Source: Rhodobacter sp. NTK016B
GTDB taxonomy: Bacteria; Pseudomonadota; Alphaproteobacteria; Rhodobacterales; Rhodobacteraceae
Length of the DNA stretch: 64,000 nt
NCBI RefSeq assembly: GCF_017303295.1
Contig: NZ_JAFKOK010000010.1
Coordinates: 156,211 to 220,210 of the forward strand
Direction: 5' to 3'
In this document: piece by piece, positions 27,208 through 35,895 of the stretch
How positions within the stretch are numbered: the stretch's first letter is position 1
How the letters are laid out: the number at the start of each line of letters is the position of its first letter
The notes under the pieces: generated by a model
The model's database searches: none
Told to the model about the DNA's origin: nothing
The model's input: the letters and a program-made list of their open reading frames with translations, nothing else
Made by a program: the position numbers and the translations under genes

Positions 27208-28026
27208 TCAATAGCCCAGCGCCTTGCGCAGCATGTTGAGCGCCATCAGCATGATGAAAACCGCGAAGACGCGCCTCAGCGGCTTGGGGTCCATCGCATG
27301 CGCCAGCTTCACGCCAAGCGGGGCCGTAAGGTTGGTCATCGCGATCACCAGCAGGAAGGCGGGGATGTTGACCGCGCCCAGCGTGTAGGGCGGCGGGGCG
27401 TCGATCGGCATCAGCAGAAAGCCCAGAACCGAGGGCACGGCGATGGTGATCCCGAACCCCGCCGCCGTCGCGACCGCGCGGTGGATCGGTACCCCGAACA
27501 AGGTCATCAGCGGTACACCGAACGAGCCGCCACCGATCCCCATCAGGACCGACAGAAAGCCGATCCCCGACCCGGTCGCCACGCGCCCCGCGCCTTTGGG
27601 CATCGTCTCGCCCAGCCGCCAGTAATCGCGCCCCAGCGCGAGATACAAACCGACGACGACGCCAACGACGCCGAAGATGGTCTGCAGCACGACCGAGCGC
27701 AGGCCCGACGCCGCCAGCACGCCCACAATGGCGCCCAGCGCGATCCAGGGCGCCCAGGCTTTCAGGATCTCCCAATCGACCGCGCCGCGCTTGTTATGCG
27801 TACGCACCGATTTCAGCGAGGTGACGATGATCGTCGCCAGCGAGGTCGCCAGACAGACCTGCATCAGTTGCGGACCGGCATAGCCCAGCAGCGTGAAGGC
27901 GTAGAAAAATGCGGGCACCAGCACGATCCCGCCGCCCACGCCCAGAAGCCCGGCGATGATCCCGGCGAACCCGCCGATCACCGCCAGCATCGCCACCATC
28001 AGGGCCAGCAAGGTGGGATCAGGCAT
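27208..28026 (-). CDS. TauE/SafE-family sulfite exporter-like permease
   Basis: About 272 residues (a start three codons upstream is possible). Hydrophobic throughout with roughly eight membrane helices; GVGGGIVLVPAFFY and the internal duplicate GIGGGSFGVPLMTLFG are the paired signatures of the TauE/SafE family of anion exporters. The start overlaps the sufE stop, so the two are co-transcribed. Substrate not decidable: sulfite or organic anions. Confidence 0.88.
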   Translation of the reverse strand: MPDPTLLALMVAMLAVIGGFAGIIAGLLGVGGGIVLVPAFFYAFTLLGYAGPQLMQVCLATSLATIIVTSLKSVRTHNKRGAVDWEILKAWAPWIALGAIVGVLAASGLRSVVLQTIFGVVGVVVGLYLALGRDYWRLGETMPKGAGRVATGSGIGFLSVLMGIGGGSFGVPLMTLFGVPIHRAVATAAGFGITIAVPSVLGFLLMPIDAPPPYTLGAVNIPAFLLVIAMTNLTAPLGVKLAHAMDPKPLRRVFAVFIMLMALNMLRKALGY

Positions 28027-28444
28027 CGTCGCCATCCAGCGCCTGCGCCGCGACCAGCCGGATCCGCTCGACCATGGCGCGCAGGCCGTTCGAGCGCTGC
28101 GAAGACAGATGCTCGTCCAGCCCCAGCCGTTTCAGCGCCCCGCCCGCATCGACACCCGGCACCTCGGCCAGCGGACGCCCGGCATAAAGCGCGTGCAGAA
28201 CCGCGATCAGCCCGCGCACGATCATCGCGTCGCTGTCGCCCATGAAGTCGAAATGCCCGTTCTCGATGCGCGGGAAAAGCCAGACCTGACTGGCGCAGCC
28301 ATTGACCTTGTTGGCGGGTACTTTCAGCGCCTCGTCCATCTCGGGCAGCTCGCGGCCCAGCTCGATGACATGGCGATACCGCTCTTCCCAATCGTCCAGG
28401 AAATCGAAGGTCTCCGCGATCTCGTCGAACTCGTCCTGCGCCAT
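28019..28444 (-). CDS. sufE: SufE-family sulfur acceptor
   Basis: 141 residues from the ATG at 28444 (MAQDEFDEIAETFDFL). Accepts persulfide sulfur from the SufS desulfurase on the Cys in VNGCASQVWLFP and stimulates Fe-S assembly. It stands outside a suf operon, next to a TauE-type gene with overlapping ends. Confidence 0.92.
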   Translation of the reverse strand: MAQDEFDEIAETFDFLDDWEERYRHVIELGRELPEMDEALKVPANKVNGCASQVWLFPRIENGHFDFMGDSDAMIVRGLIAVLHALYAGRPLAEVPGVDAGGALKRLGLDEHLSSQRSNGLRAMVERIRLVAAQALDGDDA

Positions 28445-28629
28445 CTGCCGCCCCGCCTGCTGCCATCTCTTCGCGCGCGCCCGCACGCCGTCGCCCGCGC
28501 GCGCCTTGCGATGCCAGACCTAGGCCCGCGCGCGCCAAAGGTCCAGCCCGCCCTTTTCAACCGCGCCCGTTTGCGCTACGCGGAAGGGCGCATCCGCTGC
28601 GTCTTTGGCCTGCCTCGTGGAGGGACCCC

Positions 28630-29100
28630 ATGAAAACCCCGCTCGCGCTTTTGCTGATCGCCTCGCTGAGTGTCGCCGGCTGCGGCGGCCTGCGCGATTC
28701 GCGGATGAATCCCCGCAACTGGTTCGGCTCCTCGTCGGAAGAAGCCGCGCGGCCCGAATTGGGCGAGACCAGCAATGTCGCCGATTTCCGCCCGCTCGTG
28801 CCGCAGGTCACGGGCCTTACGATCGAGCGCACCTCGTCTGGCGCGATCATCCGCGCCGATGCGGTGATGCCCTCGGCGGGCTGGTGGGACCCACAACTGG
28901 TGGCCGAGAATTTCGGTCGTCCGCAGGGCGGCGTGCTGACCTTCCGCTTCGTCGCCGCCGCGCCGCGCACCCCGGTTGCCGCACCCAGCGCCGCCGCCCG
29001 CACGATCTCGGCGGTCTATGCGATGACACAGGCCCAGCTCGACACAACGGTCGAAGTGGTGGTTGTGGGCGAAACCAACAGCCGCCGCGCCCGCCGCTGA
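28630..29100 (+). CDS. Conserved lipoprotein, unknown function
   Basis: 156 residues. Signal MKTPLALLLIASLSVAGC with a lipobox Cys, then a short DSRMNPRNWFG segment and an IgG-like or beta-rich domain (VTGLTIERTSSGAIIRAD). GGAGGG precedes the ATG. Resembles small conserved Rhodobacterales lipoproteins; no enzymatic motif. Divergent from sufE. Confidence 0.75.
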   Translation: MKTPLALLLIASLSVAGCGGLRDSRMNPRNWFGSSSEEAARPELGETSNVADFRPLVPQVTGLTIERTSSGAIIRADAVMPSAGWWDPQLVAENFGRPQGGVLTFRFVAAAPRTPVAAPSAAARTISAVYAMTQAQLDTTVEVVVVGETNSRRARR

Positions 29101-29134
29101 ACGGCACGCACAGGCACGCGCCGCGCGCCCCTGT

Positions 29135-29202
29135 CATCTTTGATCCGAAAATATCCTCGGGGGGTGAGGCGCGCCCGCGCCGAGGGGGGCAGACAGCCCT
29201 CC
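29135..29202 (-). repeat. Two-hairpin 3'-end element, copy C (after UPF0261 gene)
   Basis: Minus-strand copy eight bases after the UPF0261 stop. Stem 1 (one mismatch) with loop TGTCT, stem 2 GGCGCG/CGCGCC, then CACCCCCCGAGGATATT and TCAAAGATG. The second stem is fully different in sequence from copy B yet pairs perfectly. Confidence 0.8.
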
Positions 29203-29209
29203 TGCCCCG

Positions 29210-30445
29210 TTACCCCTTGGGCAGCACGCCCGCTTCGATCCAGCCATCGACCACCGCCAGCGCCGCCTCGGAAAAGGCCGGGTCGTTGATATGCGCATCC
29301 ATTTCGATCAGCCGCACATTCGCCGGACAGGCGGCGCGGATCTCGTCCACGAACGCCGCCAGCGCCTCGGGATCCGAGAGCGGGCCGCCGGGCCGGTCCC
29401 ATTCGTTGCCGCCCTGCACAGGCAGCAGGCACACCACCGGCCCCGTCGCTTGTGCCAGGCGCTCGCACAGCGTGCGCGCCATCTCGCGGCGTTCCTCGGC
29501 ATTCATGACGATCGAGGTCAGCAGCCGGTTATGCGCATGGGCCGGGCGGTCGAGCAGATGCTCGGGCATGGGCTGCCAGCCCACAAGGTCCACAAGGTCG
29601 TAGCACCCGATCGAGACGATCTGCGGCACGCCCGCGCGGCCTGCCGCCGTCAGCCGGTCGGGCCCCGCGCTGATGGCCGAACCATGCAAGTGGTTGGCCA
29701 CTTCCTGCGGCGCGAAATCCAACACCGCCGCGAAAGCGCCCTCGGCGGCCAGCGCTTCGAAGGCGCGCCCCCCCATGCCGGTGGCGTGGAACACCGCAAC
29801 CTCAAACCCGCGCTCTTCCAGCGCGGGTTTGAGCGCGACCATGTATCTCAGCACCGTCTTCCCGAACGAGGTCATGCCGATCAGGGGCCGGTCGCGCGAC
29901 GGTTTCTCAACCGCCCGCGCTGCGCCCAGCACGGCGCCCGCCGCCTGTGACAACGACGCCTTGCAGACCGAGTTCAGTCCGTAAAGCCCGCCCGCCCACA
30001 GGATCATCTGCACATCTGCCGCCAGCCGCTCGGGCGGGATCATCGGAGAGAAGCTGACAGTCGAGACGATGTATTTCGGCACGCCCAGCGGCAGCGCCGC
30101 ACACAGATCCAGCGCAAGATCCGTGCCCATCGTACCGCCCAGCACGATCACCCCGTCCACCACGCCCTCGGCCTGCAGCCGGGCTGCCAGCGTCGCGGCG
30201 CCGCGCGCCATGATCTGCATGGCGAGGTTTTCGTCCTCGCCCTCGATCGCCTCGGCGATGGACGAACCGCCCGCTTCGGCGACATCGTGCTTGGAATAAT
30301 CGGTGGGCTGCGCGGGGTCGCCCAGCACACTGACATCCATGGTTGTCACCCCGCCCCCCTGCGCACGGATGACCTGGGCCAGATAGCCCAGTTCGTCCTG
30401 CTTGGTGTCGTAGGTGCCAACGACGAGAATGGTCCGGTCAGTCAC
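29210..30445 (-). CDS. UPF0261 / Tm-1-like ATP-binding protein
   Basis: About 411 residues. The start VTDRTILVVGTYDTKQDEL and the GGTMGTDLALDL and GMTSFGKT motifs mark the Tm-1-like (UPF0261) family. The plant member Tm-1 binds ATP and inhibits viral replication; bacterial members are thought to be metabolic, but no reaction is established here. The GTG start overlaps the aldehyde dehydrogenase stop as GTGA; an ATG four codons upstream is possible. Last gene of the tct-aldH transcription unit. Confidence 0.85.
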   Translation of the reverse strand: MTDRTILVVGTYDTKQDELGYLAQVIRAQGGGVTTMDVSVLGDPAQPTDYSKHDVAEAGGSSIAEAIEGEDENLAMQIMARGAATLAARLQAEGVVDGVIVLGGTMGTDLALDLCAALPLGVPKYIVSTVSFSPMIPPERLAADVQMILWAGGLYGLNSVCKASLSQAAGAVLGAARAVEKPSRDRPLIGMTSFGKTVLRYMVALKPALEERGFEVAVFHATGMGGRAFEALAAEGAFAAVLDFAPQEVANHLHGSAISAGPDRLTAAGRAGVPQIVSIGCYDLVDLVGWQPMPEHLLDRPAHAHNRLLTSIVMNAEERREMARTLCERLAQATGPVVCLLPVQGGNEWDRPGGPLSDPEALAAFVDEIRAACPANVRLIEMDAHINDPAFSEAALAVVDGWIEAGVLPKG

Positions 30446-31926
30446 AGCGAAATCCATGCGGTCTTGAGGTTCACATACTTGTCGAGCGCGTGAAGCGATT
30501 TGTCGTGGCCATTGCCGGACTGGCGGTGCCCGCCCAGCGGCACGGTATTGTCAGCGCCGCCATAAGTATTGACGTGCACGACGCCCGCGTCGATGGCCCG
30601 GACCATGCGATGCGCGCGGCTCAGATTGCCGGTCCACACCGCCGAGGCAAGGCCGTAATCGGTGCCGTTGGCGATGCGCAGCGCCTCTTCTTCGGTCTCG
30701 AAGGGCGTGATCGCGGCGACCGGGCCGAAGACCTCTTCGCGCGCCAGTGTCATTTCGGGCGAGACCTTGTCGAAGATCGTCGGCGCGTAATAGCTGCCGC
30801 CGGTCTCGGTCAGGATCCGCTCGCCGCCCGCCATCAGAGCGCCACCCTCTTCATGCGCCTTCTCGACGAAATGCTGCACGCGGGCGAGTTGCGCCTCGCT
30901 CGAAATCGCGCCCGCCTGCGTGTCCAGTTGCAACGGGTTGCCGATCTTCATCGCGCGGGCTTCCTGCGCCAGCATCTCGGCGAATTCCTCGTGTACCGAG
31001 CGCTCGACCAACAGCCGCGAACCCGCGACGCAGACCTGCCCGGAATTGCGGAAGATCCCCGCCGCGCTGACCTTGGCCGCCTGCCGCAGATCGGGCGCGT
31101 CGGCGAAGACGATGTTGGGGGATTTGCCGCCCAGTTCCAGATAGACGCGTTTGAGGTTCGAGCGCGCGGAATATTCCAGCAACCGGCGCCCGACGCCACC
31201 TGAGCCGGTGAAGACCAGCACATCGACATCCATATGCAAGCCCAGCGCCTCACCCGAGGTGGCGCCCGCGCCGGTCACGACGTTCAGCACGCCGTCGGGC
31301 AGGCCGCATTCGGCGCAGATCTCGGCCAGCCGCAGCAGCGAGAGCGAGGCCACTTCCGACGGTTTCAGCACCACCGAATTGCCCATCGCCAGCGCCGGGG
31401 CGATCTTCCACGCGCCGATCATCATCGGGAAGTTCCACGGCACGATGGCGCCGACCACCCCCACCGGATCGCGGTGCACAAGGCCCAGCACATTCCCCGC
31501 CGTGGGCGCGATCTCGCCACCGACCTTGTCGAGCGCCTCGGCGTAATAGCGGAAGGTGCCCGCTGCGCTCATCGGTTCGGCTTTGAAGGCCATCGAAATC
31601 TCGGTGCCGTTATCGCGCACGCCCAGAACGGCCAGCGCCAGCGCCTCGCGCTCGATCGCCTCGGCGATACGAAACATCACCTTCTTGCGCTCGGCCGGTG
31701 CAGCGCGCGACCAGACGCCCGACTGATAGGCCGCGCGCGCGGTCTTCACCGCAAGGTCCACATCCCCGGCCGAGGCATCGGCGATCTGCGTGAATTCGCG
31801 TCCGTCGATGGGCGAGGTTACGGGCAGCGACGCGCCACCCATAGCCGACACCCATTTGCCGCCGATGAACAGGCCCTGCGGGCCGACCGGCGTTTGCGCC
31901 AGCGCATCAATGCTGGACTGATCCAT
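30442..31926 (-). CDS. NAD(P)-dependent aldehyde dehydrogenase
   Basis: 494 residues. Catalytic Glu in VYLELGGKSPN, nucleophile Cys in NSGQVCVAGS, VPWNFPMMIGAWKIAPAL and the C-terminal motif PLGGHRQSGNG are all intact. Oxidises an aldehyde to an acid. The ATG at 31926 has a strong GGAGGAG site and lies inside the tctA 3' end. Context (aminotransferase across the divergent promoter) suggests it oxidises the aldehyde made by transamination. Confidence 0.93.
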   Translation of the reverse strand: MDQSSIDALAQTPVGPQGLFIGGKWVSAMGGASLPVTSPIDGREFTQIADASAGDVDLAVKTARAAYQSGVWSRAAPAERKKVMFRIAEAIEREALALAVLGVRDNGTEISMAFKAEPMSAAGTFRYYAEALDKVGGEIAPTAGNVLGLVHRDPVGVVGAIVPWNFPMMIGAWKIAPALAMGNSVVLKPSEVASLSLLRLAEICAECGLPDGVLNVVTGAGATSGEALGLHMDVDVLVFTGSGGVGRRLLEYSARSNLKRVYLELGGKSPNIVFADAPDLRQAAKVSAAGIFRNSGQVCVAGSRLLVERSVHEEFAEMLAQEARAMKIGNPLQLDTQAGAISSEAQLARVQHFVEKAHEEGGALMAGGERILTETGGSYYAPTIFDKVSPEMTLAREEVFGPVAAITPFETEEEALRIANGTDYGLASAVWTGNLSRAHRMVRAIDAGVVHVNTYGGADNTVPLGGHRQSGNGHDKSLHALDKYVNLKTAWISL

Positions 31927-33403
31927 TCCGTTTTCTCCTCCAGTCGCGCCACAAACCCCAGAGGTGCAGCGCCAGAACAATGCAGATGAGGCAAAAGATT
32001 GCCATGGCAACGGGCCGGTCAATCCACGAATAGAGCGACCGGATCCGCGGCAGCGATGTGCGGAACTTGGTTTCCATGATGCCGCCCAGAACCATGCCAA
32101 GGATGATCGGCACGATGGGCAGGTTGAGCCGCTTCAGCATCACGCCCAGCAGCCCGAAGGCCGCCGCCATCATGCAATCGACCGCCGAGTTGCGCAGCGA
32201 ATAGATGCCCACGAAGCTGAGTGTCAGGATAATCATCCCCAGATAGCGATTGGGGATCACCAGCACTTTCAGCAGCGGCTTCGTTGCCACCAGCAGAAAG
32301 GCCAGCGCGAGGATATTCAGCAAGGCAAGGCAGATATAGAGCGCCATGACGAAATCCATCTGGTCGCGGAACAGGCCCGGACCGGGGATCACGTTATGGA
32401 CGTAGAACACGCTGAGCATCATGGCCGTCAGCGCCTCGCCCGGGATGCCAAGCGCCAGAAGCGGCACCATGGCGGCGGGCGGGACCGAGTTATTGGCGGT
32501 TTCCGAGGCGATCAACCCTTCGGGGCTGCCCCTGCCGAACAGCTCGGGCTTTTTCGACGTCGCCCGCGCGAAGCTGTAGCTGAGGAATTGCGAGGTGAAC
32601 TCGCCCACGCCGGGGATGATCCCCATGATCGTGCCCGACAGCGACCCGGCGGTGGCGACGCGCGGGTGGCGGAACACCTCGCGGATGCCCTTGGCGACGC
32701 TGCCGCTGATTGTCGGCGCCTCACCGGGATCGTCCTTGCCGATCAGCAGCACGAAAGCCTGCGACACCGCGAACAGCCCCAGCACCACGACGATCAGGTC
32801 GACACCCTGCGTCAGGAAGCCCAGATCGAAGGTGAAGCGCTGGGAATAGGTGTTGGCCTCCATCCCCACAGTGTTCAGGAACAGCCCGAACATCAGCAGC
32901 GCCCCCGCCGCCAGCGACTGACCGCGATGCGCGACGACGACCAAGATGCAGCCCAAAAGCGCGGCAAGGAAGATCTCGCGCGAGCCGAACATCGGGGCGA
33001 CCTTGGCCAGAACCGGTGACAGCAGCATCAGCGCGACCACGGCGAAGATCCCGCCGAAGAACGAAGAGCCGAAACTCAGCCCCAGCGCGCGCGGCGCTTC
33101 GCCCGCCTTGGTCATCGGGTAGCCGTCATAGGTGGTCAGCGCGTTGACCGGCGTGCCGGGCGTGTTGATCAGGATCGACGGGATCGAGCCGCCGAACAGG
33201 GCCGAGCCATAGATCCCCAAGAGCAGCGTCAGCCCGACGATTGGCTCCATGCCGAAGGTCGCGGGCAACAGGATGGCGATGGCCACGGCCGGGCCGACGC
33301 CGGGGATCGCACCGATGATCACGCCGCCGACCGACCCGGCGATCAGCGCGGCGATGACATCCCAGCGCGAGACGATGGCCAACGCGTCGATGAATGTGTC
33401 CAA
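31907..33403 (-). CDS. tctA: Tripartite tricarboxylate transporter, large permease TctA
   Basis: 498 residues, about 12 membrane helices. Family motifs GAIPGVGPAVAIAILLP, GIYGSALFGGSIPSILINTPG and NTPGTPVNALTTYDGYPM are clear. Forms the channel of a TTT carboxylate importer with TctB and the binding protein TctC. Its 3' end overlaps the aldehyde dehydrogenase start by 20 bases. Confidence 0.95.
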   Translation of the reverse strand: MDTFIDALAIVSRWDVIAALIAGSVGGVIIGAIPGVGPAVAIAILLPATFGMEPIVGLTLLLGIYGSALFGGSIPSILINTPGTPVNALTTYDGYPMTKAGEAPRALGLSFGSSFFGGIFAVVALMLLSPVLAKVAPMFGSREIFLAALLGCILVVVAHRGQSLAAGALLMFGLFLNTVGMEANTYSQRFTFDLGFLTQGVDLIVVVLGLFAVSQAFVLLIGKDDPGEAPTISGSVAKGIREVFRHPRVATAGSLSGTIMGIIPGVGEFTSQFLSYSFARATSKKPELFGRGSPEGLIASETANNSVPPAAMVPLLALGIPGEALTAMMLSVFYVHNVIPGPGLFRDQMDFVMALYICLALLNILALAFLLVATKPLLKVLVIPNRYLGMIILTLSFVGIYSLRNSAVDCMMAAAFGLLGVMLKRLNLPIVPIILGMVLGGIMETKFRTSLPRIRSLYSWIDRPVAMAIFCLICIVLALHLWGLWRDWRRKRNGSVQH

Positions 33404-33415
33404 GTCAGGACCCTC

Positions 33416-33964
33416 TTACAGATAGACGACAAGGAAATTGCGCAAACCCTGCGGCAGCAGGTCATAGACCGCGCCCCCCGGAATACGGACAGACAGCCCG
33501 GCCTTGAAGACCACGACGATGCCCAGCGCGATCAGCGGCGCCAGCAGCAGCGTCAGCCCGCGATAGCCCAGCCGGAACGCCAGCAGCGTGGCGAACAGGA
33601 CCGAAGCGGGCAGATAGCCGATATAGGGCACCGCCATCACATAGATCAGGAACCACGCGACATACTCGCCCGCCTTGGCCCAAGTCCCCAGTTCGGCCAG
33701 AACGTTACCCCCGCCGGCCCGGGCGTTGCGCACCAGACAGGCGACCAGTTCTCCGGCGCCGAAAACCAGCATGCCGACGATAGCGATTAGCGGCCACAGG
33801 CCGGGTTGCCGGCTCCAGGGTTGTCCGTTGGCCCACGCGGTTTCCGACGACCACATCGCAGCCAGCGCCACCGCCACAAGGAACGAAGCAACGGCGAAGA
33901 CGATTTCGGCGCGGTGATGGGGCGGGTGGGTCAGCTCTAACAGGTCGTGATGATCGTCGCTCAT
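33416..33964 (-). CDS. tctB: Tripartite tricarboxylate transporter, small permease TctB
   Basis: 182 residues with four predicted membrane helices (for example EIVFAVASFLVAVALAAMW and the paired C-terminal helices). TctB proteins are poorly conserved; position between tctC and tctA and topology support the call. A strong terminator-like hairpin precedes it. Confidence 0.88.
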   Translation of the reverse strand: MSDDHHDLLELTHPPHHRAEIVFAVASFLVAVALAAMWSSETAWANGQPWSRQPGLWPLIAIVGMLVFGAGELVACLVRNARAGGGNVLAELGTWAKAGEYVAWFLIYVMAVPYIGYLPASVLFATLLAFRLGYRGLTLLLAPLIALGIVVVFKAGLSVRIPGGAVYDLLPQGLRNFLVVYL

Positions 33965-33979
33965 GCGGATCCCGTATCG

Positions 33980-34011
33980 AAAAAGGCCCCGGCGATGCGG
34001 TCGCCGGGGCC
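33980..34011 (-). terminator. Intercistronic terminator between tctC and tctB
   Basis: On the minus strand: 11-base-pair stem (GGCCCCGGCGA and its complement, 33985-34011) followed by TTTTT. It lies directly after the tctC stop and before tctB. It probably causes partial termination, so the binding protein is made in excess over the permeases. Confidence 0.85.
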
Positions 34012-34018
34012 GGGTTGC

Positions 34019-34957
34019 TTACTCGGCGGTCAGTTCGTCGATCCGCGCCATCGTGGCGATGTCGCTCTCGATCTGGGCCGTGGCCTCGGACGTGTCCTGC
34101 CAGTAGATCTGCGCACCGGTTTCGGCGGCGAAGGTCTGCGCGCGCTCCGAGGCGATGGTCTCTTGCGCGACGGCGGCGATGGCGTCGATCACCTCTTGCG
34201 GCGTGTCCTTGTGCACAAAGAGGCCGTTCCACAGCGAAATCGCCAGATCCGGCGCGATCTCGCCCACGGTCGGCGCATCGGGCGCCAGTGCCAGCCGCTC
34301 GCCGGTCACCGAGGCCAGAATCGTCACATCGTCGAGGCAGGGCATGATCAGCTGGATCGTGGTGTTGATCACATCCACATCGCCCGAGGCCAGCGTGTTG
34401 CAATCGAGCGCGTCATAGGCCGCGTCCGCGCCCCAGCTGAAGCCCATCGTTTCAGCCAGCGCGAAGCTCACGGCGGTCGGGGTCAGCGCGGCGCCGAAAT
34501 GGCCCAGCAGAACCTCGTTGTCCTGCGCATAGGCTGCCAGCTCGTCCATCGTCTGGAACTCGGACGAGCCCGAGGTCGCCAGAACGAAGGGATAGGTCAG
34601 AAAGATGCCCACCGGCACGAAAGGATCGGGGCTGAGCTCTTCGATCCCAAGGGTCGGCCCGACGACCGGCACGCCGATCACGAAGGACCCGACCATCGAG
34701 CCGTCGGCGGGCGCGCTGGCCACTTCGATGGCACCGGGGAACGGACCACCGCCACCGCCCGGACGGTTCACCACCGCCGCCGGCTGGCCGTAAGCCTCTT
34801 GGAAATCCTCGGCGATCATGCGGGTCAGCACGTCTTCCAGATCGCCCGGCGGCCACGGCACGATGAATTCGACCGGGCCTTCGGGATATTCGGCCAGGAC
34901 CGCACCGGCGGGCAGCGCCATCGCTGCGGCCAGCGCAAGAGAGACGGGAAACTTCAT
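34019..34957 (-). CDS. tctC: TTT-type solute-binding protein TctC
   Basis: 312 residues from the ATG at 34957, which has AAGGAG upstream and starts a clean signal peptide MKFPVSLALAAAMALP ending AVLA. Periplasmic Bug/TctC fold: YPEGPVEFIVPWPPGD, VVNRPGGGG, then a substrate-binding core. It captures a carboxylate-type ligand. First gene of the minus-strand unit, divergent from the iclR gene. Confidence 0.92.
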   Translation of the reverse strand: MKFPVSLALAAAMALPAGAVLAEYPEGPVEFIVPWPPGDLEDVLTRMIAEDFQEAYGQPAAVVNRPGGGGGPFPGAIEVASAPADGSMVGSFVIGVPVVGPTLGIEELSPDPFVPVGIFLTYPFVLATSGSSEFQTMDELAAYAQDNEVLLGHFGAALTPTAVSFALAETMGFSWGADAAYDALDCNTLASGDVDVINTTIQLIMPCLDDVTILASVTGERLALAPDAPTVGEIAPDLAISLWNGLFVHKDTPQEVIDAIAAVAQETIASERAQTFAAETGAQIYWQDTSEATAQIESDIATMARIDELTAE

Positions 34958-34992
34958 CGGGATTCTCCTTGTCGGTTGTCGTTTGATCTTAT

Positions 34993-35019
34993 GGTTCATC
35001 GGTTCATTATATACACCGA
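34993..35019. promoter_or_regulatory. Divergent control region of tctC and iclR, candidate operator
   Basis: Between tctC and the IclR gene. Tandem GGTTCAT repeats (34993 and 35001) and an inverted repeat TCGGT-N10-ACCGA (34999-35019) enclose an AT-rich TATATA. This is the natural place for the IclR protein to bind; the match is by position and symmetry only. Confidence 0.45.
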
Positions 35020-35113
35020 CGTTTCAAAATTAGCTTGCGCGACGGTCCGGATTCGGTCAAGGCTTTTCTTGCGCCTGCAATGAGTGTTTTTCGCCCCGCC
35101 CGCCGGAGACCCG

Positions 35114-35884
35114 ATGCGAACCGTCGAAAAAGCCCTGAGATTGTTGGATTTTTTCACCGACAAAGTGGTCGAGATCGGCCTCTCGGACCTTGCGCGGCAG
35201 TCGGGAATCGACAAGGCCACGGTGCTGCGAATGCTGTCGGATATGGCCGAATGCGGCTTCGTTGAGCAGAATCCCGAAACCAAACGCTGGCGCCTGGGCG
35301 CCGGGGTCCTGCGGCTTGCCCGGCTGCGTGAACACGCTCAGCCGGTCACCCGCGTGCTGACGCCGATCCTTGAAAAACTGGCGCAAGAGACGGGCGAAAC
35401 AGCCCATGCTTCGCTGATCTCGGGCCGCGATCTCGCCAATATCGGCGTGGTCGAGCCCAGCCGCGCCAACCGTGTCTATATCGAACCCGGACTGGTCCTG
35501 CCGCTGCACGCCACCGCATCGGGCATCGCTGTCACCGCCTTTTCGCGACCCGAACAACAGGAACGCGTGCTGGCGCGGACGCTGACGGCGGTGACCGGCA
35601 TGACCCCTACCTCGCGCGCGGCGCTTGAAGGCATGGTCAGCCGGGCCCGGGACCGGGGTTTTGCCGTGGCCGACCAGACCTACGAGGCGGAAGTCTACGG
35701 CATCGCCATGCCGATCTTCGGCCCCGACGGCTATGCAACGGGCGCGCTGGCGGTGGCGATCCCCGCCTCGCGCGCCGGAGAAGACCACGAACGCCAGATC
35801 ATCGCCGCCCTCGAAACCGCCGCCCATGCTGCGACCACGCGGCTCGGCGGGCGGCCTTCAGCCGAACATCGCATCACATATTAA
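35114..35884 (+). CDS. IclR-family transcriptional regulator
   Basis: 256 residues from the ATG at 35114 (GGAG six bases before). N-terminal winged helix-turn-helix (VEKALRLLDFFTDK...LARQSGIDKATVLRMLSDM) and a C-terminal GAF-like effector domain (residues about 75-245). It probably controls its own operon with the aminotransferase and the divergent tct operon in response to the imported substrate. Confidence 0.92.
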   Translation: MRTVEKALRLLDFFTDKVVEIGLSDLARQSGIDKATVLRMLSDMAECGFVEQNPETKRWRLGAGVLRLARLREHAQPVTRVLTPILEKLAQETGETAHASLISGRDLANIGVVEPSRANRVYIEPGLVLPLHATASGIAVTAFSRPEQQERVLARTLTAVTGMTPTSRAALEGMVSRARDRGFAVADQTYEAEVYGIAMPIFGPDGYATGALAVAIPASRAGEDHERQIIAALETAAHAATTRLGGRPSAEHRITY

Positions 35885-35895
35885 GGGAGCTTCCG

